DNA of 64,000 bases from Sphingomonas sp. PAMC26645. Its GTDB lineage: Bacteria > Pseudomonadota > Alphaproteobacteria > Sphingomonadales > Sphingomonadaceae. Numbering within the stretch: the stretch's first letter is position 1; each line of letters begins with the position of its first letter. The DNA lies in contig NZ_CP039249.1 of the NCBI RefSeq assembly GCF_004795835.1, forward strand, positions 558,001-622,000. Direction: 5' to 3'. This document shows positions 1-10,930 of the stretch, one piece after another. The notes under the pieces are model-generated. The model was given only the letters and a program-made list of their open reading frames with translations, searched no databases and was not told the DNA's origin. The translations under genes were made by a program, and so were the position numbers.

Positions 1-1
1 G

Positions 2-292
2 GAGGAAATCCGCACCTGCCGGCCGTTCCTCGAGACGCAGGCGGATGCGGTGCCGACCGCGCGGGTGTTCGTGGCATTGGGGCATATCGCGCATCAGTCG
101 GCGGTGAAGATGCTGGGTGGGCGGCTGCCCAAGGCGCGGTTCGCGCACGGCGCGGAGCATGTGATGCCCGATGGCCGCGTGCTGATCGATAGCTTCCATT
201 GCTCGCGGTACAACGTGAATACGGGCGTGCTGACCGCGGATATGTTCGACGCGGTGTTCAAGCGGGCGCTGGAGTTGCGCGGGGCGGTTTGA
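2..292 (+). CDS. Uracil-DNA glycosylase family 5 (UDGb-like), 3' part
   Basis: The reading frame is open from the window edge to a TGA, giving the last 96 residues of a protein whose start lies outside. It carries VFVALGHIAH and, near the end, the segment SFHCSRYNVNTGVLT, which matches the active-site region H-x-S-x-x-N-x-x-T-G-x-L-T of family 5 uracil-DNA glycosylases. These enzymes remove uracil and some other deaminated bases from DNA. The usual HPS is HCS here. The assignment rests on that motif alone because the N-terminal iron-sulfur cysteines are not in the window. A family 1 Ung is encoded 3 kb downstream, so the organism would have two unrelated uracil glycosylases. Confidence 0.75.
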   Translation, partial: EEIRTCRPFLETQADAVPTARVFVALGHIAHQSAVKMLGGRLPKARFAHGAEHVMPDGRVLIDSFHCSRYNVNTGVLTADMFDAVFKRALELRGAV

Positions 293-304
293 GCGGCGGT
301 CTTT

Positions 305-417
305 GCTCCCCTCCCTGGAAGGGAGGGGTTGGGGGTGGGTCGGTGTCCGGATCGCGGATCGGCTGGGGCTCGATCGGGCCTACCCACCCCCTACCCCTCC
401 CTTTCAGGGAGGGGAGC
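305..417. repeat. Palindromic intergenic repeat, family A copy 1
   Basis: Two arms, GCTCCCCTCCC...GGGAGGGG on the left and CCCCTCCC...GGGAGGGGAGC on the right, form a long imperfect inverted repeat between the glycosylase stop and the MBL gene stop. Related copies lie at 18413-18560 and 58009-58120, and a variant lies inside leuS. As it separates two converging genes it may also act in transcript ends. Confidence 0.8.
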
Positions 418-424
418 CGGACGA

Positions 425-1462
425 CTACTCGATCACCCAGGCCTCGCCGGCCTCTGGCGTGCGGAAGCGGTTCGCGGCGATGTGTTCGCGGATCAGCGCC
501 GCCTGGAGGTGGTCGGGGGGGTCGTTGATCCCTTCGGACGTCAGCTCGAACGTGCCCCAGTGGACGCCGATCGCATAGGCCGCGCCGAGCTGTTCGAACG
601 CGGTCACCGCCTGGTCCGGGCCGATGTGGTTGTCGGTTTCGTGACCTGCGAAATGATACGCGCCGATCGGCAGGATCGCGAGGCGGACCGGGCCGGCTGC
701 GCGCGCTTCGGTTGCCCAGCGCATGTCGCCCGGCCCGGTGTCGCCTGCGAAATACAGGTTGCCGCCGGGTAGCGTCACGGTGAAGCCCGCCCAGAGCGTC
801 TTGTCGCGGTCGCCGGGGTCGTATTCGCTCCAGTGGTGCGCGCGGTCGACGATCACGTCGATGCCGGGACGCAACGCCACCCGCCCGCCCCAGTCGCGCG
901 CGACCGCATGGATGCCGCTGCGCGCTAGGATCTGGTCGTTGCCGAGGCCGGTCACGATCAGCGGCTTGTCGCGGTGCCAGAGCCGTCTCATCGCGGTCAT
1001 GTCGAGATGGTCGCGGTGGTCGTGGCTGAGCAGGATCAGGTCGATCTTCGGCAGGTCCGCGAGACGCACGCCGGGTTCGCGGACGCGCTTTACGCCGACG
1101 AACTGGACCGGGGACGAGCGCTCGAGCCACATCGGATCGGTCAGGATGTTGAGTCCTTGCGTCTGCACCAGCACGGTCGAATGGCCGATCCAGGTGATGC
1201 GCATCGTCCGGCCCTCGACGCGGGCGGGCGGGCGCGTTGGGGTGACGGGCACCTTGGGCCAGCTCCGATAGGGGGGCTTTACGAGATTACGGAGCAGCGC
1301 GACCGGGCCCTGCTTCTGCTCGCCGGTACTGCCCTGTACGCCGTCGGGGTTGAAGAAACGCGTTCCGTTGAAGTGATCGCTCGGCGGCATGGTCTTCACG
1401 GACGGCGTCGCGCAGCCGGCGAGAAACGTGAGCGCGAGCAGTATCGAGCGAGGGCGGATCAT
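425..1462 (-). CDS. MBL-fold metallohydrolase lipoprotein (NAPE-PLD/UlaG-like)
   Basis: This 345-residue protein begins with a lipoprotein signal peptide ending LAGC (residues about 13-16), so it is probably anchored in the envelope. A metallo-beta-lactamase core follows: ITWIGHSTVLVQ near residue 90 and the metal-binding motif SHDHRDHLD near residue 145, with later histidine/aspartate sites FAGDTGPGD, AYHFAGHE and GVHWGTFEL. The order and spacing resemble the N-acylphosphatidylethanolamine phospholipase D-like and UlaG-like branches of the fold, which hydrolyse phosphodiester or lactone bonds. The substrate cannot be told from the sequence. It stands alone, converging with the upstream glycosylase gene. 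Confidence 0.8.
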   Translation of the reverse strand: MIRPRSILLALTFLAGCATPSVKTMPPSDHFNGTRFFNPDGVQGSTGEQKQGPVALLRNLVKPPYRSWPKVPVTPTRPPARVEGRTMRITWIGHSTVLVQTQGLNILTDPMWLERSSPVQFVGVKRVREPGVRLADLPKIDLILLSHDHRDHLDMTAMRRLWHRDKPLIVTGLGNDQILARSGIHAVARDWGGRVALRPGIDVIVDRAHHWSEYDPGDRDKTLWAGFTVTLPGGNLYFAGDTGPGDMRWATEARAAGPVRLAILPIGAYHFAGHETDNHIGPDQAVTAFEQLGAAYAIGVHWGTFELTSEGINDPPDHLQAALIREHIAANRFRTPEAGEAWVIE

Positions 1463-1528
1463 GGCGCTGACGACTATGTCACGCGATCATCAGCGTCCAG
1501 TCACGCGCGGAGGGCCATAGCGACCAAC

Positions 1529-2104
1529 ATGGATGATGATTTCGAAGTGCGCGGGTTGCATGAGCAACTGTCGGAGGAACGCGCGGCCAAGGGTGAGGCG
1601 TTCGACCAGCGGATCGCGTTGTTCACCGCGATCCTGGCGACGCTGGCGGCGGTGACCAGCTTCCTCGGCGGGCATACGCAGAACGAGGCGCTGCTGCACA
1701 AGAACGAGGCGGTGCTGATCAAGGCTCAAGCGTCGGATGCGTGGGGCTATTACCAGGCGGAGGATTTGAAGCGGCATATTGCGCAGATGGAGGTCGACCT
1801 CGCGCCGGCCGGGTTCGGTGCGACTCAGATGGCGACGCACCGGGCGGATATCGCGCGGTACAAGGCGCGCGGGACGGCGTTGAAGCGGGAGGCGGAGACG
1901 CTCGATCGGCGCTCGGCGGCGGCGGATGGCGAGTCGGACGAGGCACTACGGCCGCATACGAAACTGGCGCTGGCGGTGACCGCGATCCAGGTGGCGATCG
2001 CGTTGGCGTCGATTACGGCGCTGACCGGGCGGCGGTGGTTGCTGTGGGTTGCGGGGGCGGCTGCGCTAGTGGGGGCGGCGTTGGCTGGGCTGGCTTGGTT
2101 CTGA
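1529..2104 (+). CDS. DUF4337 family membrane protein
   Basis: The 191-residue protein starts at the ATG before GATGATGAT; the frame is open further upstream, but the DUF4337 pattern begins here. An acidic N-terminus is followed by a hydrophobic segment at residues about 30-47 (ALFTAILATLAAVTSFLGG). Then comes the family segment NEALLHKNEAVLIKAQASDAW, a charged coiled-coil-like middle, and two C-terminal membrane helices ending in LVGAALAGLAWF. Members are small bacterial membrane proteins of unknown role. It is transcribed away from the MBL gene, and a family B palindrome follows its stop within 10 bases. Confidence 0.75.
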   Translation: MDDDFEVRGLHEQLSEERAAKGEAFDQRIALFTAILATLAAVTSFLGGHTQNEALLHKNEAVLIKAQASDAWGYYQAEDLKRHIAQMEVDLAPAGFGATQMATHRADIARYKARGTALKREAETLDRRSAAADGESDEALRPHTKLALAVTAIQVAIALASITALTGRRWLLWVAGAAALVGAALAGLAWF

Positions 2105-2110
2105 TCCCTC

Positions 2111-2235
2111 GATCCTCCCCCGCCAGGGGGAGGTGGCTGGCACTTGCCAGACGGAGGGGGAGGTAAGGGGAAACATCTGTTTCGTGTCCTCCCCCTCCGT
2201 CGCTTCGCGCCACCTCCCCCTGGCGGGGGAGGATC
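2111..2235. repeat. Palindromic intergenic repeat, family B copy 1
   Basis: The ends GATCCTCCCCCGCCAGGGGG and its complement CCCCTGGCGGGGGAGGATCG bracket a centre with a second inverted pair (GGAGGGGGAGGTAAG and CCTCCCCCTCC). The same nested structure recurs at 9691, 18622, 36951 and 40347. It lies between two converging genes. Confidence 0.85.
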
Positions 2236-2241
2236 GACGAG

Positions 2242-3102
<861 letters not shown>

Positions 3103-3153
3103 GGCGGCGCATATAAGAGAGCGGTTCGGGTTGTGCGAGCCTTTGGTGGTCCG

Positions 3154-3231
3154 GTTTCCCCGCGGAGGCGGGGGTCCAGGGTAACGGGCGTTGTCCTGCG
3201 AGATCCTGGGCCCCCGCCTTCGCGGGGGAAC
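3154..3231. repeat. Palindromic intergenic repeat, family C copy 1
   Basis: Inverted arms CCCCGCGGAGGCGGGGGTCC and GGGCCCCCGCCTTCGCGGGG lie between the divergent aguB and ung genes, so the element sits in their shared promoter region. Family C recurs at 22653, 23701, 26071, 36851 and 63055. Confidence 0.8.
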
Positions 3232-3270
3232 AAGAGGGGTGGCGATTGACACTGCCCTGCCCTGTCCGAC

Positions 3271-3978
3271 ATGCGACCGGAGATGATGACACCCAACCTC
3301 CCCGAAAGCTGGCAAGCGCTGCACTCCGAGTTCGAGGCGCCGTACATGCGGGCGCTGGATGTGTTTCTGGAGGCAGAGCGGGCGGCGGGGGCTCGGGTGT
3401 TTCCGGAGGATGCGGACCGGTTTCGGGCGTTGGAGCTGACGCCGCTCGATCAGGTGCGGGTCGTGATCCTGGGGCAGGATCCGTATCACGGCGAGGGGCA
3501 GGCGCACGGGCTGAGCTTCTCGGTGCGGGAGGGGGTGCGTACGCCGCCTAGCCTGGTGAATATCTACAAGGAGCTGGAGGCGGATCTCGGGATCCCGCGC
3601 GCGTCGCATGGCATGTTGGATCATTGGGCGGCGCAGGGCGTGTTGCTGCTCAACGCGGTGCTGAGCGTGCGGATGGGCGAGGCTGCGTCGCACCAGAAGC
3701 GGGGGTGGGAGCGGTTTACTGACGCCGTCATCGCGGCGGTGAACGCGCAGGACAAACCGGTCGTGTTCCTGCTGTGGGGGGCGTATGCGCAGAAGAAGGC
3801 GGCGTTCGTCGACGATGTGAGCAAGGGCGGGCGGCATCTGGTGATCCAGTCCGCGCATCCATCGCCGCTGGCAGCAAGGACCGGGTTCTTCGGATCGCGG
3901 CCGTTCAGCCGGGCCAATGACTTTCTCGAAACCCATGGGCGCGCGCCGATCGACTGGGCGCTGCCGGAGACCGACTAA
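3271..3978 (+). CDS. ung: Uracil-DNA glycosylase family 1
   Basis: The 235-residue enzyme excises uracil from DNA as the first step of base-excision repair. It has the family 1 water-activating motif GQDPYHG (around residue 68), the [10 protein letters not shown] segment, and the C-terminal HPSPLAA loop that inserts into the minor groove. Two in-frame ATG codons follow at 3283 and 3286, so the first five residues (MRPEM) are uncertain. The stop overlaps the ATG of the next gene by one base, which suggests coupled translation with the PhnA-like protein. Confidence 0.95.
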   Translation: MRPEMMTPNLPESWQALHSEFEAPYMRALDVFLEAERAAGARVFPEDADRFRALELTPLDQVRVVILGQDPYHGEGQAHGLSFSVREGVRTPPSLVNIYKELEADLGIPRASHGMLDHWAAQGVLLLNAVLSVRMGEAASHQKRGWERFTDAVIAAVNAQDKPVVFLLWGAYAQKKAAFVDDVSKGGRHLVIQSAHPSPLAARTGFFGSRPFSRANDFLETHGRAPIDWALPETD

Positions 3979-4277
3979 TGAGCGACGAATATGTGTACGA
4001 CGAAGCGACTGGCGAGTGGGTTGCGGGCGGTGCGGCGACCGCGGTGGCGGCGGACGACGGTGCGGTCGTGGTGCGGGATTCGGTCGGCAACGTGCTGGCG
4101 GACGGCGACCAGGTGACGTTGATCAAGGACCTTACCGTGAAGGGCGCGGGGCAGACCCTGAAGCGCGGGACGGTGATCAAGTCGATCCGGCTGACTGGTG
4201 ACGCACAGGAGATCGACTGCCGGTACGAGGGGATCAAGGGGCTGGTGCTGCGCGCGGAGTTCGTTCGGAAGCGGTAG
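3978..4277 (+). CDS. Short PhnA-like protein lacking the zinc-ribbon cysteines
   Basis: Residues about 30-99 match the C-terminal domain of PhnA/YjdM proteins: VVVRDSVGNVLADGDQVTLI, KDLTVKGAGQTLKRGT, and EGIKGLVLRAEFVRK. Ordinary PhnA proteins begin with a four-cysteine zinc ribbon. Here the N-terminus (DEYVYDEATGEWVAGG) has no cysteine, although the local pattern Y-x-Y-D-E-x-x-G-x-W recalls the ribbon's second half. The family name comes from alkylphosphonate operons, but no phosphonate genes lie nearby and the function is unknown. It overlaps the ung stop by one base. Confidence 0.75.
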   Translation: MSDEYVYDEATGEWVAGGAATAVAADDGAVVVRDSVGNVLADGDQVTLIKDLTVKGAGQTLKRGTVIKSIRLTGDAQEIDCRYEGIKGLVLRAEFVRKR

Positions 4278-4324
4278 GGCTTCGAAGCCGCGTTCGAGGG
4301 GCGGCGCCAAAGGTCACGATAAAG

Positions 4325-5173
4325 TTACGCTCGGAAACGGCGCCGGCCAGGACCTTCATGGTCATCCTCACCCTCCTGGGCGCGGCCCCTCTCGGGATAT
4401 TTGGGCGGGATCGTCGCCTTCGCGGCAGCGAGCTGCGCCTCGAACGTCTGGACGGACGGTGCGGAACCGGTTGACGCGGGACGGCGCTGGGCAATGGGTT
4501 CGGCGCGGATATCGGCGACTGCGAGCGCCATAACCAGCGCCTCGGGGGCCATCAGGCGGTGCGGTTCGGCGGGCATCGGCGGTGCGAGCGCGGCGAGCGT
4601 GGTATCGACCGGCGGTACCGGGATGGGCGCCGGCGCAGGCGACTGGCCGGGGGTGCGATAGCGATCGGGTTGGTGCGCGCGCAGGAGGAACATCAGCAGC
4701 CGATCGTTGAACCGGACGCGCTGGCCGACGCGGTTGCCGTCGCGGTCGAACACCGGCTCGGGCGACCCGTTGATCGCGCGATCGAAGGCGAGATCGACCA
4801 GCCGCAGCGACGCGGTCTGCACCGCAGCATCCCACGCCGCCGCGAACGCCGCGCCATCGGCCGCGCGGCGCAGGCGGTAGCACGAGGTCGCCGACATGTT
4901 CACCTCGCGCGCGGCCTGCGTGACCGATCCGGTATCCGCGAGCACGCCGATGAACGCCTGCTGCGTCGCGACCGTCCAGCCATCGTGCCGCACCTTCCGG
5001 CGGACCGGCACCCAGTCGTATCCGGCGAGGTCGAAGTCCTCGACCGTCGGGAGGCGCTCCGCCTCGATGATGGTCATCGCGGTGGTCGGTGCGGTTGGCT
5101 CGGGGGCGAGAGCGGAGGCGATGTCGGGCATGACATCGCGGCGAGAGCGCGTGCGCGTTGGTTTTGTTTGCAT
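4325..5173 (-). CDS. Helix-turn-helix protein of unknown function
   Basis: The 282-residue protein has a predicted helix-turn-helix at residues about 63-103 (DGWTVATQQAFIGVLADTGS followed by VTQAAREVNMSATSCYRLRR). A conserved helical region follows (AAWDAAVQTASLRLVDLAFD) with a segment for FNDRLLMFLLRAHQPDRY. The C-terminal third is proline- and alanine-rich and looks disordered. Similar proteins are common in sphingomonads, and the layout recalls phage terminase small subunits, but no phage genes are present. The start may be M15 or M33 instead. It is divergent from the Fic gene. Confidence 0.65.
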   Translation of the reverse strand: MQTKPTRTRSRRDVMPDIASALAPEPTAPTTAMTIIEAERLPTVEDFDLAGYDWVPVRRKVRHDGWTVATQQAFIGVLADTGSVTQAAREVNMSATSCYRLRRAADGAAFAAAWDAAVQTASLRLVDLAFDRAINGSPEPVFDRDGNRVGQRVRFNDRLLMFLLRAHQPDRYRTPGQSPAPAPIPVPPVDTTLAALAPPMPAEPHRLMAPEALVMALAVADIRAEPIAQRRPASTGSAPSVQTFEAQLAAAKATIPPKYPERGRAQEGEDDHEGPGRRRFRA

Positions 5174-5376
5174 GCGCGAAACGGATCAGGGCGAAGGCGT
5201 GTAGGACAGCGATATTGTTACGTGTTGGACTTTTCGCGCGGCAAGTGTGGCGCTGGGGCATCCACCTTGGAAGGCATCCTTGGACCACTTTGCACGGATG
5301 TATAAAGCGACGGCAGCACTTTTCACGAAACACGGTTTTCGTTGAAAGTGGCCGTTGCACTTTGTAGATCCGTTGC

Positions 5377-6528
5377 ATGGACCGCAACGGCTTCAACGAT
5401 CGCGCGACCGGGCAGCTTATGCCTACGGTCGGCGGTCGCAAGGCGTTCGTCGCCGCGCCACTGCCGCCCGCGATACTCGACATAGGTCGCTTTCTGCCCG
5501 AACTCACGCGCGCGACGCAAGCAGTGGGAGAACTCAAGGGAATCGGGCGATCGGTCGCCAATCCGCTGTTGCTGATCCGGCCGCTTCAACGGCGCGAGGC
5601 GGTGTCCTCGTCCAGTATGGAGGGGACTTATACAACGCTAACCGACCTGTTCCTGTTCGAGGCGGGCGCAGCGGATGCGGCGACGCGCGGCGATAACCGC
5701 GAGGTGCTGAACTATGTTCGCGCACTGGAGGGGGCGATCGACGGGCTCGCCACGCTGCCGATCTCGTCCCGATTGATCCGCGACGCGCACCGCACGCTGT
5801 TGACCGGAGTTGCACGCAATCGCGGGGCAACGGTCGAGGCGGGCGAGTTGAAGCGCGACCAGAACTGGATCGGGGGATCGGGCCGGATCGACACCGCACG
5901 GTTCATTCCTGCGCCTCCGATAGAAACGCCGCGCGTACTCGATACCTTGATGACGTTCGCCAATCGCGAGGAACGTCCGTCGCCGTTGATCGACGCCGCG
6001 CTGGCGCATTACCAGTTCGAGGCGATCCACCCGTTCGCCGATGGCAACGGGCGGGTTGGTCGCATGCTGATCACGCTGATGCTGATCGACAACGGCACGT
6101 TGCCGCAGCCCCTGCTCTACATGAGTCCGTATCTGGAGCGGCACAAGGATCGCTATATCGACCTGATGTACGCGGTGTCGCGCGACGGCGCGTGGGAAGA
6201 CTGGATCGCGTTCTTTCTCGAAGCCGTTGCGGAATCGGCGGAAGAGACGATCGCGGTGGTCGAGCGCCTGCAGGACCTGCAACGCGCATATCGCGAACGC
6301 TTCCAGACGGCACGGCGATCGGCGCTGATGTTGCGGATCATCGATCTGGCGTTCGAACGCCCGGTGCGGTCGATCTCTGATTTCGCAGAAGCGCTGGGCG
6401 TTACGTATCAGGGTGCGGCGAACAACTTGAACGAGTTGATCGCGCATGGCGTCGCGGAGGAGGTGGAGGGGAGTTACCCGAAGCTTATTCGGTTTCCGGG
6501 CGTGTTGGCGGCGTTGCAGATCGGGTAA
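5377..6528 (+). CDS. Fic family protein, class II (putative AMPylase)
   Basis: The 383-residue protein contains the Fic active site HPFADGNGRVGR at residues 218-229, with the catalytic His218 and the phosphate-binding loop intact. An inhibitory helix SSSSMEG at residues 77-83 has the (S/T)xxxE(G/N) form upstream of the Fic core, which defines the self-inhibited class II. The C-terminal region (LMLRIIDLAFERPVRSISDF and AEALGVTYQGAANNLNELIA) is a winged-helix DNA-binding domain seen in many Fic/DUF4172-like proteins. It probably transfers AMP to a hydroxyl side chain of itself or a partner. No adjacent antitoxin is needed for class II and none is seen. Confidence 0.9.
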   Translation: MDRNGFNDRATGQLMPTVGGRKAFVAAPLPPAILDIGRFLPELTRATQAVGELKGIGRSVANPLLLIRPLQRREAVSSSSMEGTYTTLTDLFLFEAGAADAATRGDNREVLNYVRALEGAIDGLATLPISSRLIRDAHRTLLTGVARNRGATVEAGELKRDQNWIGGSGRIDTARFIPAPPIETPRVLDTLMTFANREERPSPLIDAALAHYQFEAIHPFADGNGRVGRMLITLMLIDNGTLPQPLLYMSPYLERHKDRYIDLMYAVSRDGAWEDWIAFFLEAVAESAEETIAVVERLQDLQRAYRERFQTARRSALMLRIIDLAFERPVRSISDFAEALGVTYQGAANNLNELIAHGVAEEVEGSYPKLIRFPGVLAALQIG

Positions 6529-6758
6529 GGCGAGAATCATTTCACGCGTCACGATCCGGTTGCGGCAACTCGACTGGTAGAGCTTGTCCCGAGCGTGGTT
6601 CGGTCAGCAGACTATGCTAAAAGTCGCCCGTCGCGACCTGAAATCGTGGCGGGTGTAAGAATTATCGTCGACTTGTACTGTATCGAGTGGAGCGCGACAG
6701 CGTGAATATGGTGCGGGGTCGCGTATAGATCGCAATATTCCGTCACAACTTTAATAAT

Positions 6759-7493
6759 CTAGCTCCGAATATCTAGCATAATAAGTTCCAATATTTCTAT
6801 TGTCGACTGATCAGGATTTCCATTAAAACTGCGGACAGTATCCAAACTACGCTGAACCGCTCCAAAAAGTTGATCCCACTCTACGTTTGAAAGAGCGTTA
6901 TTCGCGATATTTTGCAGAGCTAGCGCAGCATGATAAAATACAAATGGCTGCTCTACGGAAAACCGCTCGGCTAGCCAATCTATGTCACACGCATTTGGGT
7001 TCATCTGCATCATTGCAATAGCAGCCAACCTGCTTCCTGGTGATCCGGATCCCTTATAGTTGTCAATGTGTCCAACCAGCGTAGGTGCAAGCGCCCTCAT
7101 TCGTACTATGACTCGCGTCATCGCTTGAGTACGATCGCTACCCGCCGGCATAGAGCGACGAATCGAGTCATACTCAAGACATAGGCGGTCGAGCTGCTTC
7201 GCAAGATCTAAATCGCTATCCGCTTCGAGAGCTATCTTAGCGGCTATTTCTATCTGCCGTGACGTTACAGTGCCTTTTTCATTTTCTTTTACCGCGTCTG
7301 CGACGCGATCCAACTCGGCCTCGATGCCCGCAATCTTCATTTTGCGTACACGATCCATAAACGATGGGATTCTTTTGGCAGCAAATCTCAGCTCATTTCT
7401 GAATAAGAAGCCAAGCGTGAAGATGGCGAGCGGCCACGCGATAGCCCCAAGGAGAGTGCCTATGGCCGTGATTAGCTTTGCGGCACTCTCCAT
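6759..7493 (-). CDS. AT-rich gene for a membrane-anchored protein of unknown function
   Basis: The 244-residue protein has one N-terminal hydrophobic stretch (about residues 8-30, ITAIGTLLGAIAWPLAIFTL). A basic juxtamembrane part follows, then a mostly helical soluble region with HEAT-like character (ALALQNIANNALSNVEWDQL). I do not recognise the family. The coding sequence is clearly richer in A+T than its neighbours and uses codons such as ATA, AAA and TTT freely, so it was probably acquired by transfer. It begins 12 bases after the thiC stop on the same strand and could be read through from thiC. Confidence 0.7.
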   Translation of the reverse strand: MESAAKLITAIGTLLGAIAWPLAIFTLGFLFRNELRFAAKRIPSFMDRVRKMKIAGIEAELDRVADAVKENEKGTVTSRQIEIAAKIALEADSDLDLAKQLDRLCLEYDSIRRSMPAGSDRTQAMTRVIVRMRALAPTLVGHIDNYKGSGSPGSRLAAIAMMQMNPNACDIDWLAERFSVEQPFVFYHAALALQNIANNALSNVEWDQLFGAVQRSLDTVRSFNGNPDQSTIEILELIMLDIRS

Positions 7494-7505
7494 GGTTGCT
7501 TCCTA

Positions 7506-9565
<2,060 letters not shown>

Positions 9566-9649
9566 GGTGAGCATAGGGGGGTTGGGGTGGGGTGCAATGG
9601 GGAATTTGGGGGTCCTGAGCGGGGGCGAGGCGTTTGTGCTTAGGGTCTG

Positions 9650-9680
9650 CCCTTCGACTTCGCTCGGGGCGAACGGGGGG
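9650..9680. repeat. Half copy of repeat family E
   Basis: The segment CCTTCGACTTCGCTCGGGGC followed by GAACGGGG equals one arm of the full palindrome at 49886-49957. It is an isolated half in the thiC upstream gap. Confidence 0.6.
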
Positions 9681-9690
9681 TGCCTCTTGC

Positions 9691-9817
9691 GATCCTCCCC
9701 CGCCAGGGGGAGGTGGATGGCGCTTGCCAGCCGGAGGGGGAGGTAAGGAAAACCTCTGTTGCGTGGCCCTCCCCCTCCGTCACCTTCGGTGCCACCTCCC
9801 CCTGGCGGGGGAGGATC
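9691..9817. repeat. Palindromic intergenic repeat, family B copy 2
   Basis: The same nested palindrome as at 2111, with outer arms GATCCTCCCCCGCCAGGGGG and CCCCTGGCGGGGGAGGATCG and a variable centre. It fills most of the 9590-9978 gap together with the half repeat and the terminator. Confidence 0.85.
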
Positions 9818-9829
9818 GAACACATAAAG

Positions 9830-9866
9830 AAAAGGCCGCTGCCCGGTTTGGGGCAGCGGCCTTTTC
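9830..9866 (-). terminator. Probable rho-independent terminator (bidirectional)
   Basis: A stem AAAAGGCCGCTGCCC / GGGCAGCGGCCTTTT encloses a short GGTTTG loop. The A-run and T-run on the two sides allow use on either strand. On the minus strand it lies about 110 bases after the outer-membrane protein gene, its likely client. Confidence 0.8.
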
Positions 9867-9978
9867 TGTCACTCCGCGCGCCGTCAGTCGTAGCTAAGCT
9901 ACGCCTTGTGGCGTGCTTTGCTGCGCTGACCGGGCTTGGGCGAGTCTTGCGCCGGGTCGGCGCAAGCCGCCCTGCGCC

Positions 9979-10851
9979 TCAGAACCGGAAGCTCACCGTG
10001 CCGCGCAGCGAGTGCCAGCGGAACTGGTCGTCGCTGCGGCGGAAGGCGGTGCCGGCGGTGTTGGGAGCGAGCACGAACGGGTTGTTCGCGAGCAGGACCG
10101 GGCTGCCGGTGATCGCGCTGCCAGCCGTGACGAGGACGCGGGCGTCGTCGTCCTTGTACTGGTGGTAGGTGTATTCCATGCCGATCGAGATGTTCTTGGT
10201 CAGCTTTTGCTCGATGCCGCCGCCACCGACATAGCCCCACTTCTTGTCCGAACCGGTGGCTGCGAACGCGTTGGCGGTGTTGGTGGTGAAGAACAAATTG
10301 TCGATCTTGGCATAGCCAGCGCCGCCGGTGGCGTAGAACAGCGTGTTGCGCGCGGCGAGACCGGCGCGGAGGCGGGCCGACCCTTCCCACTTCAGCTTGC
10401 GGGCCATCGTGTAGCTGGCGGGCGTGGTCGAGAAGGCGGCGACGCTGTCGGTGATCTCGGACTTGCCGAATTCGCCGACGATGCCGACCACGAACGGACC
10501 GCGCTGCACGTCGAAGCCTGCGCGGCCGTAATACGACCAGCCGTCATCGTCGTTGCGGCAACCATAGGCGGGCACTGCGGTGCGGGCCGAGCCGTTGCAG
10601 AAGCCCGGCGAGAAGGCGTTGGCGCCGGTGATGGTGTTGACGCTGTCGCTGAAATTGCCGTCGTTGTTGCGGTCGAACAGGATCGACGAGCCGACGTCGT
10701 TGCCCTGGACGTCATAGCCGCCGGCTGCGCCGATATAGACGCCCGAGAACGGCTTGGTGTCGGTGGTCATGTCCTGCGCGGCGGCCGGAACAGCGAAAAT
10801 GCCCGCGGTCGCGAGACCGGCGAGCATGGTGAGCTTCGTGAAGTTGGTCAT
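9979..10851 (-). CDS. Outer-membrane beta-barrel protein
   Basis: The 290-residue precursor has a signal peptide (MTNFTKLTMLAGLATAGIFA, cleavage after the AAAQ region near residue 26). The mature part consists of alternating strands such as SGVYIGAAGGYDV, GWSYYGRAGFDV and NISIGMEYTYHQYK, and it ends in the outer-membrane signature GTVSFRF with C-terminal Phe. The pattern is that of small OmpA-like or surface-antigen porins (porin family, OMP_b-brl). The start MTNF was preferred to an ATG eight codons upstream, because it begins the signal peptide. It lies downstream of the two ferritin-like genes on the same strand. Confidence 0.85.
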   Translation of the reverse strand: MTNFTKLTMLAGLATAGIFAVPAAAQDMTTDTKPFSGVYIGAAGGYDVQGNDVGSSILFDRNNDGNFSDSVNTITGANAFSPGFCNGSARTAVPAYGCRNDDDGWSYYGRAGFDVQRGPFVVGIVGEFGKSEITDSVAAFSTTPASYTMARKLKWEGSARLRAGLAARNTLFYATGGAGYAKIDNLFFTTNTANAFAATGSDKKWGYVGGGGIEQKLTKNISIGMEYTYHQYKDDDARVLVTAGSAITGSPVLLANNPFVLAPNTAGTAFRRSDDQFRWHSLRGTVSFRF

Positions 10852-10930
10852 GGTCGTTCCCCAAACGAGGGCCACGGCGCTCCCATTGCTCGCCGCGGCC
10901 CAAGGTTTCAGTTTCAGGCAGTGATCGCGA

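Noticed and set aside
2111..2235. Possible CRISPR or terminator array from GC-rich repeats
   Set aside because: The copies are single palindromic elements far apart, with no direct repeat-spacer periodicity and no cas genes.
4325..5173. Phage terminase small subunit
   Set aside because: The helix-turn-helix layout is similar, but no portal, large terminase, integrase or att site is present nearby.
6555..6610. tRNA-like stretch with ACTGGTAGAGC
   Set aside because: The D-arm-like bases are not followed by a matching anticodon stem or a GGTTCGA T-arm that pairs with an acceptor.
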